Positions 32,969 to 43,956 of a stretch of 64,000 nt of DNA are shown one piece after another. Position 1 is the first letter of the stretch. The number at the start of each line of letters is the position of its first letter. The DNA is from Pristionchus mayeri (taxonomy: Eukaryota > Nematoda > Chromadorea > Rhabditida > Neodiplogasteridae): assembly GCA_036245805.1 (NCBI GenBank), contig BTRK01000004.1, forward strand, positions 11,160,001 to 11,224,000. The letters run 5' to 3'. The notes under the pieces were generated by a model. It had not been told where the DNA came from, did not search any database, and saw only the letters and a program-made list of their open reading frames with translations. Made by a program: the position numbers and the translations under genes.

Positions 32969-33883
32969 TTAGGTTGTTGCAAAAGTCTTGCGGTTTTTTG
33001 TGTCCGTACTTTGAACTATCATAATTCTTTTGTCACAAATCACAATGACTAACAAACATAAGAGTGTTTAGAGGTATGCATGTACTTTACATGCTTTACA
33101 TTTCAATCAATCCAATATCGCGATCAACGCGATAAATTTTGATGAACACAATTGCCATTGATTTTCAAAATTTTACGTTAAATGTATCTTACTGGATATT
33201 TACCGGAAAAATTCACGAAACCTGCCCATACTGATGTCTGGGAAGTATCACGTATTCCCTTTTAGAAAATATTTTTCAACTGTGTCTCGATTAAGATTGG
33301 ACCGAATTACATGCTATTGAAAATATGCTGTACATTCTGGTTACATGAAATTTCTTCGGATTTTTTGCATCGAAGACCAACCATATAGGCTCCACTATGA
33401 GTGCGCTACATTCAACCACCAAGAGGCTTCATATACAGAAAAAAATATTGGCGACTGCATCTTTCTCGTTTCAGAAAATTTGAATCTCTTATTTTTCAAA
33501 AAAAATGCGAAATCAACGTAAAAATTCAAAATGTGGTCATTTGCAGTTCAATACATTCCTCGAAAGGATGTAACTTCCAGCATCCATGAGAAAAAGTATG
33601 TATAGAGTAAAGATGGGAGGTTGATATAACCACCAGAAATTGGGCATTCATGCTTCACAGGAAACATAATATTGAGAAATGTGTCGTTTTCGATGGATAA
33701 ATTTTCGCAACCTTAACTTAGTCCTGTTCTCGTCTCCCCGATTGGGCAATGCCGATAGGGTGTGCATATGAAAGAGTATACAAGGCCTCATTAGTAATCA
33801 ATATTCGGAAGTTCATCAGTCAAACTAAAAGGAAGGCGGAATGCAAAATATCAAAAAACCGCAAGACTTTTGCAACAACTTAA
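32969..33883. mobile_element. Mariner-like element, 915 bp, non-coding
   Basis: Inverted ends of about 32 bp (TTAGGTTGTTGCAAAAGTCT on the left, TTAAGTTGTTGCAAAAGTCT inverted on the right) are flanked by TA on both sides. The terminus is of the irritans/mariner type. No transposase motifs are visible, so it is a deletion derivative or MITE. Confidence 0.8.
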
Positions 33884-35415
33884 TATTATGGACAAATTTT
33901 ATGTTGAAAATGTTTTCAGTATATCAAGATTATTTTTCGTGATCATCCGATCCACTCTCGGCGGTTACAAGCCAAAAAAAGTGCAAGAATAGTCAATATA
34001 ATAACATACCGACGAGTCAATCGAGTTTGACGAAACGTGTATTCATCATTTATTGAAGAATAACCAAACAATCAAGGGTACTAATTCGAATGACAGCACA
34101 CATATTTTATCTTTATCATTTTCGGATGGTGAAAATAGTAGAATAATTATTGCACAATTGTTTCAACTTCAAATTTATGTTTTCCACGGAATGATTATTT
34201 CCAGAGTAACATGTTCGAGTGTTCTCAGAGAACTTTTTTAGTGTCCAGCTAGCGATAATGTGCCTGATTAGCACGAAGAAGAAGGATCTCCACGAGACGA
34301 GAGGGCATAGACTGACACTTTCGAAAAAAATGATGAAGAAAGAACAAAAATGTAATATGTCCATTTTTCGACTTTATCTCCAGTGTGCCATGTTTGAATG
34401 AAAAAGGACAATTTCACGTATTTTCAATTTTGATTTTTATGTTTGTATTTGATGTACATGGACTCTATCTTTCATATTCTACAGTAAAAATCTGTATCGC
34501 CCTTCCGCTTGATAGAGAAAATATTTTCAGATTGAGCTGAAAAATTGTTTTTAATCGCTTAGTCTTTCAACGTTGTCCAATCGCCTTTAGCTGAACAGTA
34601 AAGTTTCTAGGTAAGATACCGGCATTATGATGAATCATTATTGAGTTTCGAAAATAACGCGTCATTTTAAAATGAAGGACGGAAAATGAAACGTCATTTT
34701 CAAAATTAAATGATTAATCAATTACTTTCGACACTCTAATGATGATTAATGATGGCCTGATCAGTGGAAGCAACGGTCAGCTCATTTTTTTTTTCATTTT
34801 TTTGCTGATCGAATAATATGGTGCTTGGTCACCTAATGCAAATCACGACGATAACCAGATCGGCTCGGTATGTTGTTGGAGGTTAGATTTGAGGGGAGAA
34901 AAGCTCCCCGAAACCGATGTTATGTCTCTCCGATCAAAAACATGATACGCATTCGATCGTGAGAACTCTTATTTGTATAATATTGCTACTCCATTTAGAT
35001 AGCGGTTGAAAAAAGCGTAGAAAAGACGAATTGTGCTCACTTAGGCAGCCCATATCGTGAGAGTTCCGGCATACTAGAAGTGAAAGGCGAAACCACTCGA
35101 GGAACGGGAAAACAACAACTGCTATAGAAGTTGAGAGCGGCACTTAGAGCGGGCACTTTCGAGAAGGAGTAGGAAATGCACTGATAACCTGATATCGAGG
35201 ACTAGATATTGTTTTGCCGTGTTTTCTATCTCTACTTGATAGCCAACAGCGTATTGAAACTGTCCAAGTATTACTAAACGTTGAACTGAACTCGAGGAAA
35301 GGGATATATCCAGAAAATCACCAATAATGTATACGCCCAAGTCCGGTTTTGAGCGAAGTTTAACCGTATCTGCTCTGATTTTTGTTGCAAAATTCGACTA
35401 CCATTCGACTTTCAG
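33884..35415. other. No supported exon; missing 5' part of the G-alpha gene expected here
   Basis: A G-alpha gene should begin with a myristoylation-type start and a GxxxxGK[ST] P-loop exon. Neither could be found on the plus strand in this interval. Short open frames show no motif. Either the 5' exons are lost or very diverged. Confidence 0.4.
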
Positions 35416-38400
35416 ATCGTTCACGACATAGCCATAGCGATTGGGATCCAATCGTTCACTCCCTATATTGATACAGTTGAAGAGGTTCGAAACTGTCGAA
35501 AAAATTACGCAATGTTATTTTTAGAGAGAGATTGATCGGTTTGCTGAAGGGATTGATTGGACAGTAGGTGTTGGTGATGAAGCAGAAATCGAGTACCTTA
35601 CGAAGTTCTTCAAATTGAAGGTCTCGCTTGTTTCATCGAATATTGATAATTAGTATTCTTGGTGAGTCCAAGCATTTCTGGAGCTTCATCCAAACTACTC
35701 ATCACTACCCGACAACGCCTCCTAGTGAGCATTTTGCATGAAATGGGATATAATAAGGGAGAAAGACAAAACGAGATATGGAGAGATATTGTCCTCCCAC
35801 CACCACTCTGTCCACACTCTGTGTGATCATTACTAAATGCGGCTCTACCATTCCACTGACCTTTTGTTTACGGCATAATCACGGTGATAAAGATCAAACA
35901 TAAAACTCTCTACTATTACAGATGAAAGATGTGTAATTTAGCTACATTCCCATGCTGCCAACGCTGCTCTCTCCCGGGTACGTGCCCACTCCCACGGACA
36001 TGCTGCATCTCCGGATTCCGACGACGAGCGTCAACGAGATCAATTTCAATCTAGCCGCCAGGAGCATCAGGTGCTAATGGATATTTTACAAATGGCTTCT
36101 TATTTTCCGCACTCCCATCAATCGACGGCTCGAAAGAGCAGAACCGAATTTCGAACATAATGCTAGAAATACTGCATTAGATAGTTGTACTAGTCGGCAA
36201 TCGCAGACTGATCGACGTGGGCGGGCAGCGATCGTACAGGAAGAAGTGGATTCACTGCTTCGATGGCGTCGCCGCCGTGCTCTTCGTCGCGTCGATGGCC
36301 GCCTATGACCAGGTAAATTTTTCACAGCTATCAGGAGTCAGTGGAGGAAGCCACGAACAATTTGTTCAAACCCATTTAAAATCGACCATACTGTGGTGGC
36401 CGTTTAATAACCAAAGCAAATGCACTCGGCGGTGTCATAGTATATTTGCGAATATAACCAATGCACAATAAACAGAGAAGGGTACTTTCTTCGGAGAGTA
36501 TCTGACCGTGATAATCCGATCAAGTTCCTGCGTGCAGAATCTGTGAGATTTCAATAATCACCCATTAGCAATAATAATATTAAGAATAAATAAAATAATA
36601 AGACTAACATGATAATGAATTAATAATATAAATAAGTGATCAGGAATCAGATTATTCTCGCTCATGCCGCCTTTTCAGATAGAGAGTGTACGAAAATCTT
36701 TTTTTTTGCATGCACGATTTCCCGTTGGGATTACCAAAGAGGAACCTTAGAAAGTACAATATTAGAAGGCTTCTACAAAGGGCTTTTTTAGAGTCTCGAC
36801 GACGTCGACAGGGTGATCAAACCGGTGCTGCACAAGGACATATTTCCTGTGCAGGATGTAAGAAAGGTAAGCATAATTCACATTTTGCAAAATATGCTAA
36901 TTAAGACACTGGCTCGGTAATTTTCGAGGGTTGTGATGTTATGCCCGGACATTGGTGTACAAAAAGTGAGCCGATCGGCTTCTAACTTGCAATACGCATT
37001 GTCCCTGATACCCTAATCAATATTTTGTGTTATTTGCTGCGGTTTACGGATCTGAACTATGGAATTCAACTAAGAAGGAGAGAAAACGGCTAATCGTAAC
37101 GCAGCGTGCAATGATGAGAAAAATGGCTGGAGTCACGAGACTGGACAGGAAAACAAATGAGTGGCTCAGCTTGAAAGTTCCCCTACCAGATATCCGTGTG
37201 CGAGCAATGTGCAGAAAATGGAATTGGGCCAAGCGAATTGCCACTATAGGAGATGATCGGTGGGCAAGAAAAATAACAAATTGGTCGCCTCTAGATAGAA
37301 CGAGACCGCCCGGTAGACCGAAGATACGATGGAGAGATGAGTTTGTCAAGGCGATTGGACCGAACTGGGAATCTAAGTGCAGAAGACACCCTGATTTATG
37401 GAAAACTTGCATTGTTCAACAGGCATACCACCTGAAGCTTGAATAAATATTGTATTGTATTGCTGCGGTTTAGATCATTTTCGAAAGTTATTTCCTTTTT
37501 TTAATATGCTGATTCCCTAATGTAATTCTCTGCTGATTCAGACTTTCTTCCAATTACAATAGGAAGGAAAGCTCGCTTTCCCTCAGATTGTCTTCGCTGA
37601 TTCACATCCTTCCCCACTTCCCTTTACAAAGGATTGTTGGCACTTTTTTCTTTGCTGTGGTTGTTGATTCATAAAGGATGGGCCTCACTAATGAGTTTTC
37701 GTTTCCGTATATAACGCCATATTATGTGGAACCTCCTCTAACGATGATTCGTCTCTTTCTTCTCCTTCTTCTCCTACTTCACCTCGACGCTGCGCCTCGC
37801 CGACTACGGAGAGGTGCCGAAGATTCGGGGATGCGCACTGATCCTCGACTTCCATCTCTCAAATTCGAAAAGGAATTCGAACTTATTTGAGTATTTTCAG
37901 ATAACAAATTGGATTTTTCATTAAAAAATGAATGCAAATAAGGTGATATCGCGTGAACAAATGAACAAAACGAAAAACGTCCAACATACACTTTGTTCAG
38001 TAGACGACGGGGAACAATTTGAGCACGAACACGAGGGTGTTTGAAACAAAAAAAATCCAGGTTTCCAATTTGTGCTGTGGTAGATCAATCGTAGGGCGCG
38101 CCAAATTTGTAATCCAAAATGTCATTCGAGCTGGTTTTGTATGCTCTTCACGATGGTATATCGTATTCGATGGGAAAAGTTTTGTCAAATTGTATTTATT
38201 TTAATTAATTTTTTAAATAAATGATGAAACACTAATTTACCAAGTTCGAAAAAAATAATGATACATATTTTTCAATATCACTTTCCATATGTAACAACTT
38301 CCAGCATCAGCATTTGACACATCTCGTTTGCTTTAACAAGTGTCTTCTGAGAGATCGCAGGTGGCGTTTGACAAAATGTTCAAACTGCTTTTATCTCCAA

Positions 38401-40871
38401 CCAAACAGCATGGTAGACTTACCTGAAGGTCAGATACTTTCTGTTAAAGTTTCGAAGCCGTAATATCAAAACTGCCTAAAAGCCGGCTCTCCCGTTTTCG
38501 AAAATTCAAAAAATCGTATTTTCTGTCAACTTCGAGCAAAAATGCATTTAAAAAAAGAAAAATAATCAGCGTTCAGAGCTGAACAACTTTCGCGTTGACA
38601 ACTTTTGGATACGACGACGAATCACAGGTGAAAAACGAGAAAATTTATTTTCAGCCCTCAAAAAGGTATGAAAAATTGATGTCGTGAAAAAAAAATCCTC
38701 TTAACGTCCACGAGATTTCTGCATATTTGAAATCTACGCGCTTTTATACCCCTGGAAAATTATTTTCATAAAAATTGAAAATGGTAGTCATTCTTTTTTT
38801 CGACTTGAATATGGGAAATCTCAACTTTTCTCGCTATTTCCAAATTTTCGTTTGTTCAAAACGGTCGAAAAATCGAAATTTTAAAAATTTAGCATTTTGG
38901 CATATTTTGATATTGAACACGTTTGCATGTTTCAGTACGACTCCTAGGCCAAATTTGAGGGCGATTGGAGGCTGTAAACATCATTTACAGTCAAACGAAA
39001 ATTTGGAAATAGCGAGAAAAGTTGAGATTTCCCATATTCAAGTCGAAAAAAAAGAATGACTACCATTTTCAATTTTTATGAAAATAATTTTCCAGGGGTA
39101 TAAAAGCGCGTAGATTTCAAATATGCAGAAATCTCGTGGACGTTAAGAGGATTTTTTTTCACGACATAAATTTTTCATACCTTTTTGAGGGCTGAAATTA
39201 AATTTTCTCGTTTTTCACCTGTTTTTCGTCGTCGTATCCAAAAGTTGTCAACGCGAAAGTTGTTCAGCTCTGAACGCTGATTATTTTTCTTTTTTTAAAT
39301 GCATTTTTGCTCGAAGTTGACAGAAAATACGATTTTTTGAATTTTCGAAAACGGGAGAGCCGGCTTTTAGGCAGTTTTGATATTACGGCTTCGAAACTTT
39401 AACAGAAAGTATCTGACCTTCAGGTAAGTCTACCATGATGTTTGGTTGGAGATAGGAGCAGTTTGAACATTTTGTCAAAGGGGGGCCTTTATTTCATGCA
39501 ATCTCTCAGAAGACGTGTGTTAAAAAAATATTTTTTTTCAACTTTTGTTGAATTTTCATAAATCGAAGAAGTTGATACATGCACCAAATAACACAAAAAT
39601 ATTGATTAGGGTATCAGGGACAATGCGTATTGCAAGTTAGAAGCCGATCGGCTCACTTTTTGTACACCAATGTCCGGGCTTACCTCCATTATTACCGAGC
39701 CGATGTCTTAAATATAAATTACGGGATCGAAAGTGAAAAATAAGGACTATGTTTTTTTTGAAATATTATTTATCTTTGATCGTGTATTTGATCTTTGATC
39801 TTTGATCAGAAACGCTGCAATCGCCTGCGGGATTCAGTGCAGCTCTTTGGCGACATGCTGAGAAACGAATTTCTCAAGTCAGCTGCCTTCATACTCTTCC
39901 TGAATAAGGTGTGGAGCTCTGGAAATCGAAATTTGGGAAACATTCTCGTCTTCGATAGGAGTGCGTGCATAAACATTGCTAGTCCAGTGCGAATGCAGAA
40001 GGTAGTATTGACCCGGTCGAGTTCCGAAACGTCCTCGACGCTCCGTCGTGAAGAGGCGTTGAGGCAAATTTCGAACCTTTGTTTGGAACTGCATTTCTTA
40101 GGAACTTGAACAAATTATGGAAATCAGTAATTATAGACATTCTAATTGCAGAAAGATCTTTTATTGAAGAAGCTTTCTTCCCACCCGCTTCGCAAATACG
40201 TCAATGGATACAGTGAGTATCAGAGATCGAAACCCGTTTCGAAACACGTTTAGCACATTTCGTCGTGGAATATGAATTGACAGCGGTATCGATCTTCGAA
40301 TAACTAAAATAAAGAATGTACTTATGCTTATATTTTGCAAATAGTGGTTGTCATATTTTTTCTCAAAAATAATATGAATTATATCGCGCATAGCGCTATC
40401 CATCACTATGTATTTGATCCCAACGTTGGAATTTATATGATTACAAGTTGGAAGCTGTTCAGAGCATTTTTAAGTCGTCGTATTTATCAGATGGTCAGAA
40501 CGACGACGATGCTTGCGCCTTCATGAAGGACTACTTCCTGAAGGTGAGTAGAATAGTCCACATACAAGTACAAACATTTCGAAAGTTCTTCCTCGTTCGC
40601 CGATTTGCGTGTTTGCTCAGCACTCTAGACCATTCTGGACTAATTTACCGAATTTATTACGTTCACATATTTATGATATAACAACAATAAAAATACAAAA
40701 TTTACATTTAAAAAATCAATAATATTCCAGAGAAAGTCGACGAGGGACACGGGCCGCACCATCTACTCCCACTTCTGCACAGCGACCGACACGAAGAATA
40801 TCGAATTCGTCTTCCGGGCAGCCTGCGAAATCGTCCTCACCAAGAATTTGCTCAAGGCAGGCATACAGTAG
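35416..40871 (+). CDS. Divergent heterotrimeric G-protein alpha subunit, 5' end missing
   Basis: Exons supported: 35416-35484, 35525-35620 (helical domain, [12 protein letters not shown]), 35942-36070 (switch I region, [20 protein letters not shown]), 36207-36312 (switch [22 protein letters not shown] with the catalytic Gln), 39810-39908 ([20 protein letters not shown]), 40152-40212 ([20 protein letters not shown], completing NKxD), 40491-40543 ([15 protein letters not shown]) and 40731-40871 ([20 protein letters not shown], the TCAT-like guanine-binding loop, ending NLLKAGIQ). These are the GTPase motifs in canonical order. The C-terminus lacks the Cys that pertussis toxin modifies in Gi/o proteins. 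The P-loop exon and the exon between 35620 and 35942 were not found. The intron after 36312 contains an orphan switch I exon and a 2.8 kb mobile element. It resembles the divergent nematode gpa class; it could be a decaying gene. Confidence 0.75.
36792..36866 (+). pseudogene. Orphan G-alpha switch I-like exon
   Basis: Between a strong acceptor (TTTTTTAG) and a strong donor (AAAG|GTAAGC), 25 codons read [20 protein letters not shown] then QDVRK. This matches the YLDDLDRI..P.Y.PT.QDVLR segment of G-alpha proteins, which the gene has already supplied at 35942-36070. It is out of order here, so it is best read as a remnant of a second G-alpha copy, although its phase would allow inclusion in the transcript. 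Confidence 0.5.
37047..37459 (+). mobile_element. 5'-truncated RTE-like LINE with 13 bp target duplication
   Basis: Encodes the C-terminal part of an RTE-type protein ([45 protein letters not shown], stop at 37444-37446) and ends in an ATTGT repeat. It is flanked by exact copies of TTGCTGCGGTTTA at 37034-37046 and 37460-37472. Only the last 400 bp were inserted, as usual for target-primed reverse transcription. Confidence 0.9.
37744..37890 (+). CDS. Small secreted-type ORF inside the TTAA element
   Basis: 48 aa starting [20 protein letters not shown], a clear signal-peptide pattern followed by a basic segment ([11 protein letters not shown]). A TATATAA box at 37708-37714 is 30 bp upstream of the ATG. 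A splice acceptor-like TATTTTCAG follows the stop. It may be cargo carried by the element or a chance CT-rich repeat that reads as Leu; function unknown. Confidence 0.35.
   Translation: MIRLFLLLLLLLHLDAAPRRLRRGAEDSGMRTDPRLPSLKFEKEFELI
38333..39523. mobile_element. TTAA fold-back element, 1.19 kb
   Basis: TTAACAAGTGTCTTCTGAGAG at the left and its inverted counterpart at the right. Arms of about 520 bp pair almost perfectly (for example AAAAGCCGGCTCTCCCG on both sides) around a centre of about 140 bp. It is nested within the 36901-39711 element. Confidence 0.85.
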
Positions 40872-40901
40872 TTTCACTACAGTAGTGCAGCTGCCAGAGC
40901 A

Positions 40902-41163
40902 TCTATACCTATATATAAAGCGCAGTGTCCGTACGTCTGTTCGGATTGCGAAATCGGGAGGGGAGGGACTAATGAGTTAGAAAGGTTTTCCCGCCCATTA
41001 CCGTATGCCAATCAATAATTAGCATTGGGCGAACTACCGTATACGAATCAATAATTAGCCATGGGTCAACTATTATTCCATGGGTCAGATCTATGATTTT
41101 AATTTTAATTTTGACCTCCGCTAGGACGGGGCCCCCGCCGAAGGCGGGGGGCAGCCGGACTAG
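40902..41163 (+). mobile_element. Helitron-like non-autonomous element, 262 bp
   Basis: The 5' end TCTATACCTATATATAAAG follows an A; the 3' end has a GC-rich hairpin (GCCCCCGCCGAAGGCGGGGG) and closes with CTAG before a T. A|TC...hairpin...CTAG|T without target duplication is the Helitron/Helentron signature. It begins 30 bp after the G-alpha stop codon, so it probably lies in the 3' UTR. Confidence 0.75.
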
Positions 41164-41704
41164 TAATCAATAATCAATCAATATTTGGTCTCATTAATAA
41201 TCACCTCCAAATTCAAGTCCGATGATAAATCGGTTCCGATCTTTGTACATTAGTTCTCTCACACTCAAATTTATCCATCATTGCTTCCCGCGTGGAATTT
41301 AGCCAATCAACGATCCTAATTAGTCCACCTCACACCACGTTAAATTCTCCTAGAGTGCGAAAACATGCATTACGTCTAGAGACGAGTGAGTAGAGCATGC
41401 TACGACACTCAGCTCACTGAAATATTATGATCTCAATGCCACTGTCACCGATTAATTTGCGACATTGACAGGGGTAACTTAGAAAAATATGGAATGTCGT
41501 AAAGCATCGTTGTCATCTGGAATACTCATATGACGCCATTGCCAACGTGATTCGATTTATCATAAATGAAGTAGAGAACGATTAGGAAATTTGCAGAGTA
41601 CAATAGTGATATGACAAAGAGACTACTGATATTTTGCCGAATTTTCGCGCGAATTTGCTGTCATAAAACGAGCGAAATCCAGCATTTTTCAATTGAAATA
41701 TTCA
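41164..41704. other. Intergenic, nothing recognised
   Basis: A+T-rich spacer between convergent genes; no exon or repeat supported. Confidence 0.4.
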
Positions 41705-42314
41705 TCATTTTACAGCTTCTCTTCGCGCCTGCAAGTATTATACATTTTATTCGTATTTAAATATTTTCCCGGACGACTAGCCACTAAGTATTACAATTAA
41801 CAAAATGGCACAAGGAGAAGGTATTCTAACACGAGGGCACTAGGTCGAATGAGAACTATGACGTCATGCCGCCTTTGATTTATCAAAGGCGGCATTACGT
41901 CATAGTTCTCATCCGACCTAGTGCCAACACGAGACGTACCACTACTCTCCTGCATCTACGAAATACCAGAGCGATGGCGAGGAATGCAAGGATGAGCACA
42001 ATACCAATGAATACGACGAACGCGATATCGAATTTGAACCTGAATGGTTGCAGTTCGATTCAAACGATATGAAGCATCTTTGTGCTATCACATATGATAA
42101 ATTATTATTATTATTATTATTATTGTTGTTCTTATTATTATCATTATCTCACTTGAGATTCGCTCGTGCGATTCGAAGTTCGTCAGATGGACGTTCGAAG
42201 GACTGCGAGAAAGGCATGCACGATGCAGAAGTGAATCAGTTAGCCTGTGAAAGGTTCTGCTTCTCTGCCACCAAAACATCAAATTACTCCCATGGGTGTT
42301 GTTTTCTGCACAGA
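41705..42314 (-). CDS. Single-pass membrane protein, C-terminal exons
   Basis: Exons 42288-42314 (SVQKTTPMG), 42153-42202 (SFERPSDELRIARANL), 41940-42039 and 41705-41728 (ARREAVK, stop) join in phase at GT..AG sites. The third encodes FKFD, then a 22-residue hydrophobic helix (IAFVVFIGIVLILAFLAIAL) and a basic stop-transfer segment FRRCRRVV, typical of a type I membrane protein with a very short cytoplasmic tail. A 90 bp MITE lies in the last intron and a (TTA)n repeat in the intron before the helix exon. The 5' end may be the signal-peptide exon at 43957-44039. No family recognised. Confidence 0.55.
41836..41925. mobile_element. 90 bp hairpin MITE, hAT-like (second copy)
   Basis: Arms of about 40 bp (GGCACTAGGTCGAATGAG and the complement) around TTTGATTTATCAAA. 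Flanked by exact 8 bp duplications AACACGAG at 41828-41835 and 41926-41933. Same length and sequence family as 3075-3164. Confidence 0.88.
42101..42146. repeat. (TTA)n microsatellite
   Basis: About 14 imperfect TTA units, inside an intron of the minus-strand membrane-protein gene. Confidence 0.85.
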
Positions 42315-42420
42315 CTGGGAAGCGAGTGGACAGAAAAAGAACTCGAGAAATAAGATGCCACGCAGCAATTAGTGGTCAGTGAGTGAATTGCGGTAAATTG
42401 AAAACGTGATGACTATCATT

Positions 42421-43400
42421 AACAAGGGAACCGCAAAAGTACAACTCGTTCCCGGTGAAATCTGATTTCAACGTTGTCACTGGCTCCCCAGTGTGATACC
42501 GGAGCCTTCTTAAAAAGTTGCCATAATTGCCTCCTAAGACCATAAAATTACTTCTGAAAATTTTAGGTTTCAACGCGTAAAATCTGCACTCGCGGTTCCC
42601 AGAATAGCGAACAATATCGAGCGTAATCGAATAATGTGTCTCATGGGGCAGTTGGTTGCGCGATTGCCTTATATTTTGCAAGTTATGGGTTCGAACACTG
42701 CATGCTACAATAGATATTGCAAATTGCCTTTTCCGTTTTCTAATGCATTTTGGTGTGTGGTCCTGATGGAAGTACCTGTTTTCTAGTGTGGCAATTTCAA
42801 GCAATCCCGCACGTCATGTAGTTTTCCTAATGTGTGTTGTTGGTTTAAAAAAATGATCAACGGGTCAAATTTTCTATTCTATGGCGTGCCAGATAGGGGT
42901 CGGTAGGTCCGTCGGATACGGATATAGATAGGGTCACGCTAGAGAGCTAGAGAGCGAGAAGGATAGCGAGACAAGAGAGTAGACCGAGTGAGCGCAGAGA
43001 TACGAGAACGCGAGAGCGGTCCAAAAGGCTTGTTAAACCATCAGGACCACACACCAAAATTCATTAGAAAACGGAAAAGGCTTGTAAAAAATCTGCAAAA
43101 TCTATTGTAGCATGCAGTGTTCGAACCCATAACTTGCAAAACATAAAGCAATCGCGCAACCAACTGCGCAATGAGACACATTCTTCGATAGCGCTCGATA
43201 TTGTTCGCTATTCTGGGAACCGCGAGTGCAGATTTTACGCGTTGGAACCTAAAATTTTTAGAAGTAATTTTAGGGTCTTAAGACGCAATTATGGCAAATT
43301 TTTAAGAAGGCTCCGGTATCACCCTGGGGAGCCAGTGACAACGTTGAAATCAGATTTCACCGGGAACGAGTTGTACTTTTGCGGTTCCCTTGTAAATGTC
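42421..43400. mobile_element. Large palindrome with tRNA-like sequences in both arms
   Basis: Arms about 42421-42776 and 43035-43400 are inverted copies (GGGAACCGCAAAAGTACAAC and its complement at the outer ends), around a spacer of about 260 bp with GAGAGAGC repeats. Each arm contains GGGGCAGTTGGTTGCGCGAT (A-box like) and, 25 bp later, GGGTTCGAACACTGC (B-box like): left arm about 42644-42705, right arm inverted about 43125-43180. A pol III-type promoter in each arm, pointing to the centre, is therefore plausible. Confidence 0.7.
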
Positions 43401-43956
43401 CAATAATAGATGATCATTTTCCCCATTGCATTTTTATTTATTGTTTTATCGCCATCAATGCACTCTGCAATATTTGTCTAGGATACGCTGAACGAAATTT
43501 TGCAGTTATTTCGTGGAGCTGTATTGATATAAAAAGGTACTTCCTAGAAACATGTTCTGGTCATGAAAGTGGGTAAGTAAACTACTTTCCCATTTTTTTC
43601 CGAAAGAGGAAGACAAACAGGGCAGGTCCAAGTTCTGACGCTCATAAAAAATTCGCAATTAGTCGTTGAAGTTCGTTGCAGGAGCCTGAATCTTTTACAC
43701 ACTATAGTCTAGATTACTATAGGATGCATTGGTGCCGTTACTCGAATTCTACTGAAAATGTTTATTTATTTAAAGTGAAACAGTTTAAATTTATGTACAC
43801 AATAAAAGTCAGAAGTACTTTTGAGCGAGCGTGTATCCCGCGTTGTCGCAGTAGTCGTTTCTCAGTTGACGCAACTAAAATACAGATCCTTCTCATTTGA
43901 TTAAAATCAGTTTAGCAGCTAATTAGCGCTCCTGAAAGCTGGGTAACCCCGCTTAC

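Larger units (their letters stand above)
36901..39711. mobile_element. 2.8 kb TTAA-flanked element with nested insertions
   Basis: About 135 bp inverted ends start TTAAGACACTGGCTCGGTAA (left) and TTAAGACATCGGCTCGGTAA (right, inverted) and share GAGCCGATCGGCTTCTAACT. The same first 15 bp bound the small MITE at 9884-10194. The interior carries an RTE fragment, a small ORF with signal peptide, and another TTAA fold-back element. It lies wholly in one intron of the G-alpha gene. No transposase. Confidence 0.82.

Noticed and set aside
34116..34401. Overlapping ORFs on both strands considered as 5' exons of the G-alpha gene
   Set aside because: No P-loop, no start context and no donor in a usable phase.
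37027..37046. ATG-less start of the RTE-like ORF upstream of 37047
   Set aside because: These bases belong to the host element and the target duplication, not to the inserted LINE fragment.
42048..42353. Plus-strand ORF with a Leu-rich start and several Cys, resembling a secreted cysteine-rich protein
   Set aside because: The Leu run is the (TTA)n microsatellite, and the region is better explained by minus-strand exons with correct splice phases and a transmembrane helix.
42644..42715. Possible functional tRNA gene (A and B boxes present)
   Set aside because: Acceptor and T stems do not pair and an inverted copy exists in the other arm, so it is a repeat component.
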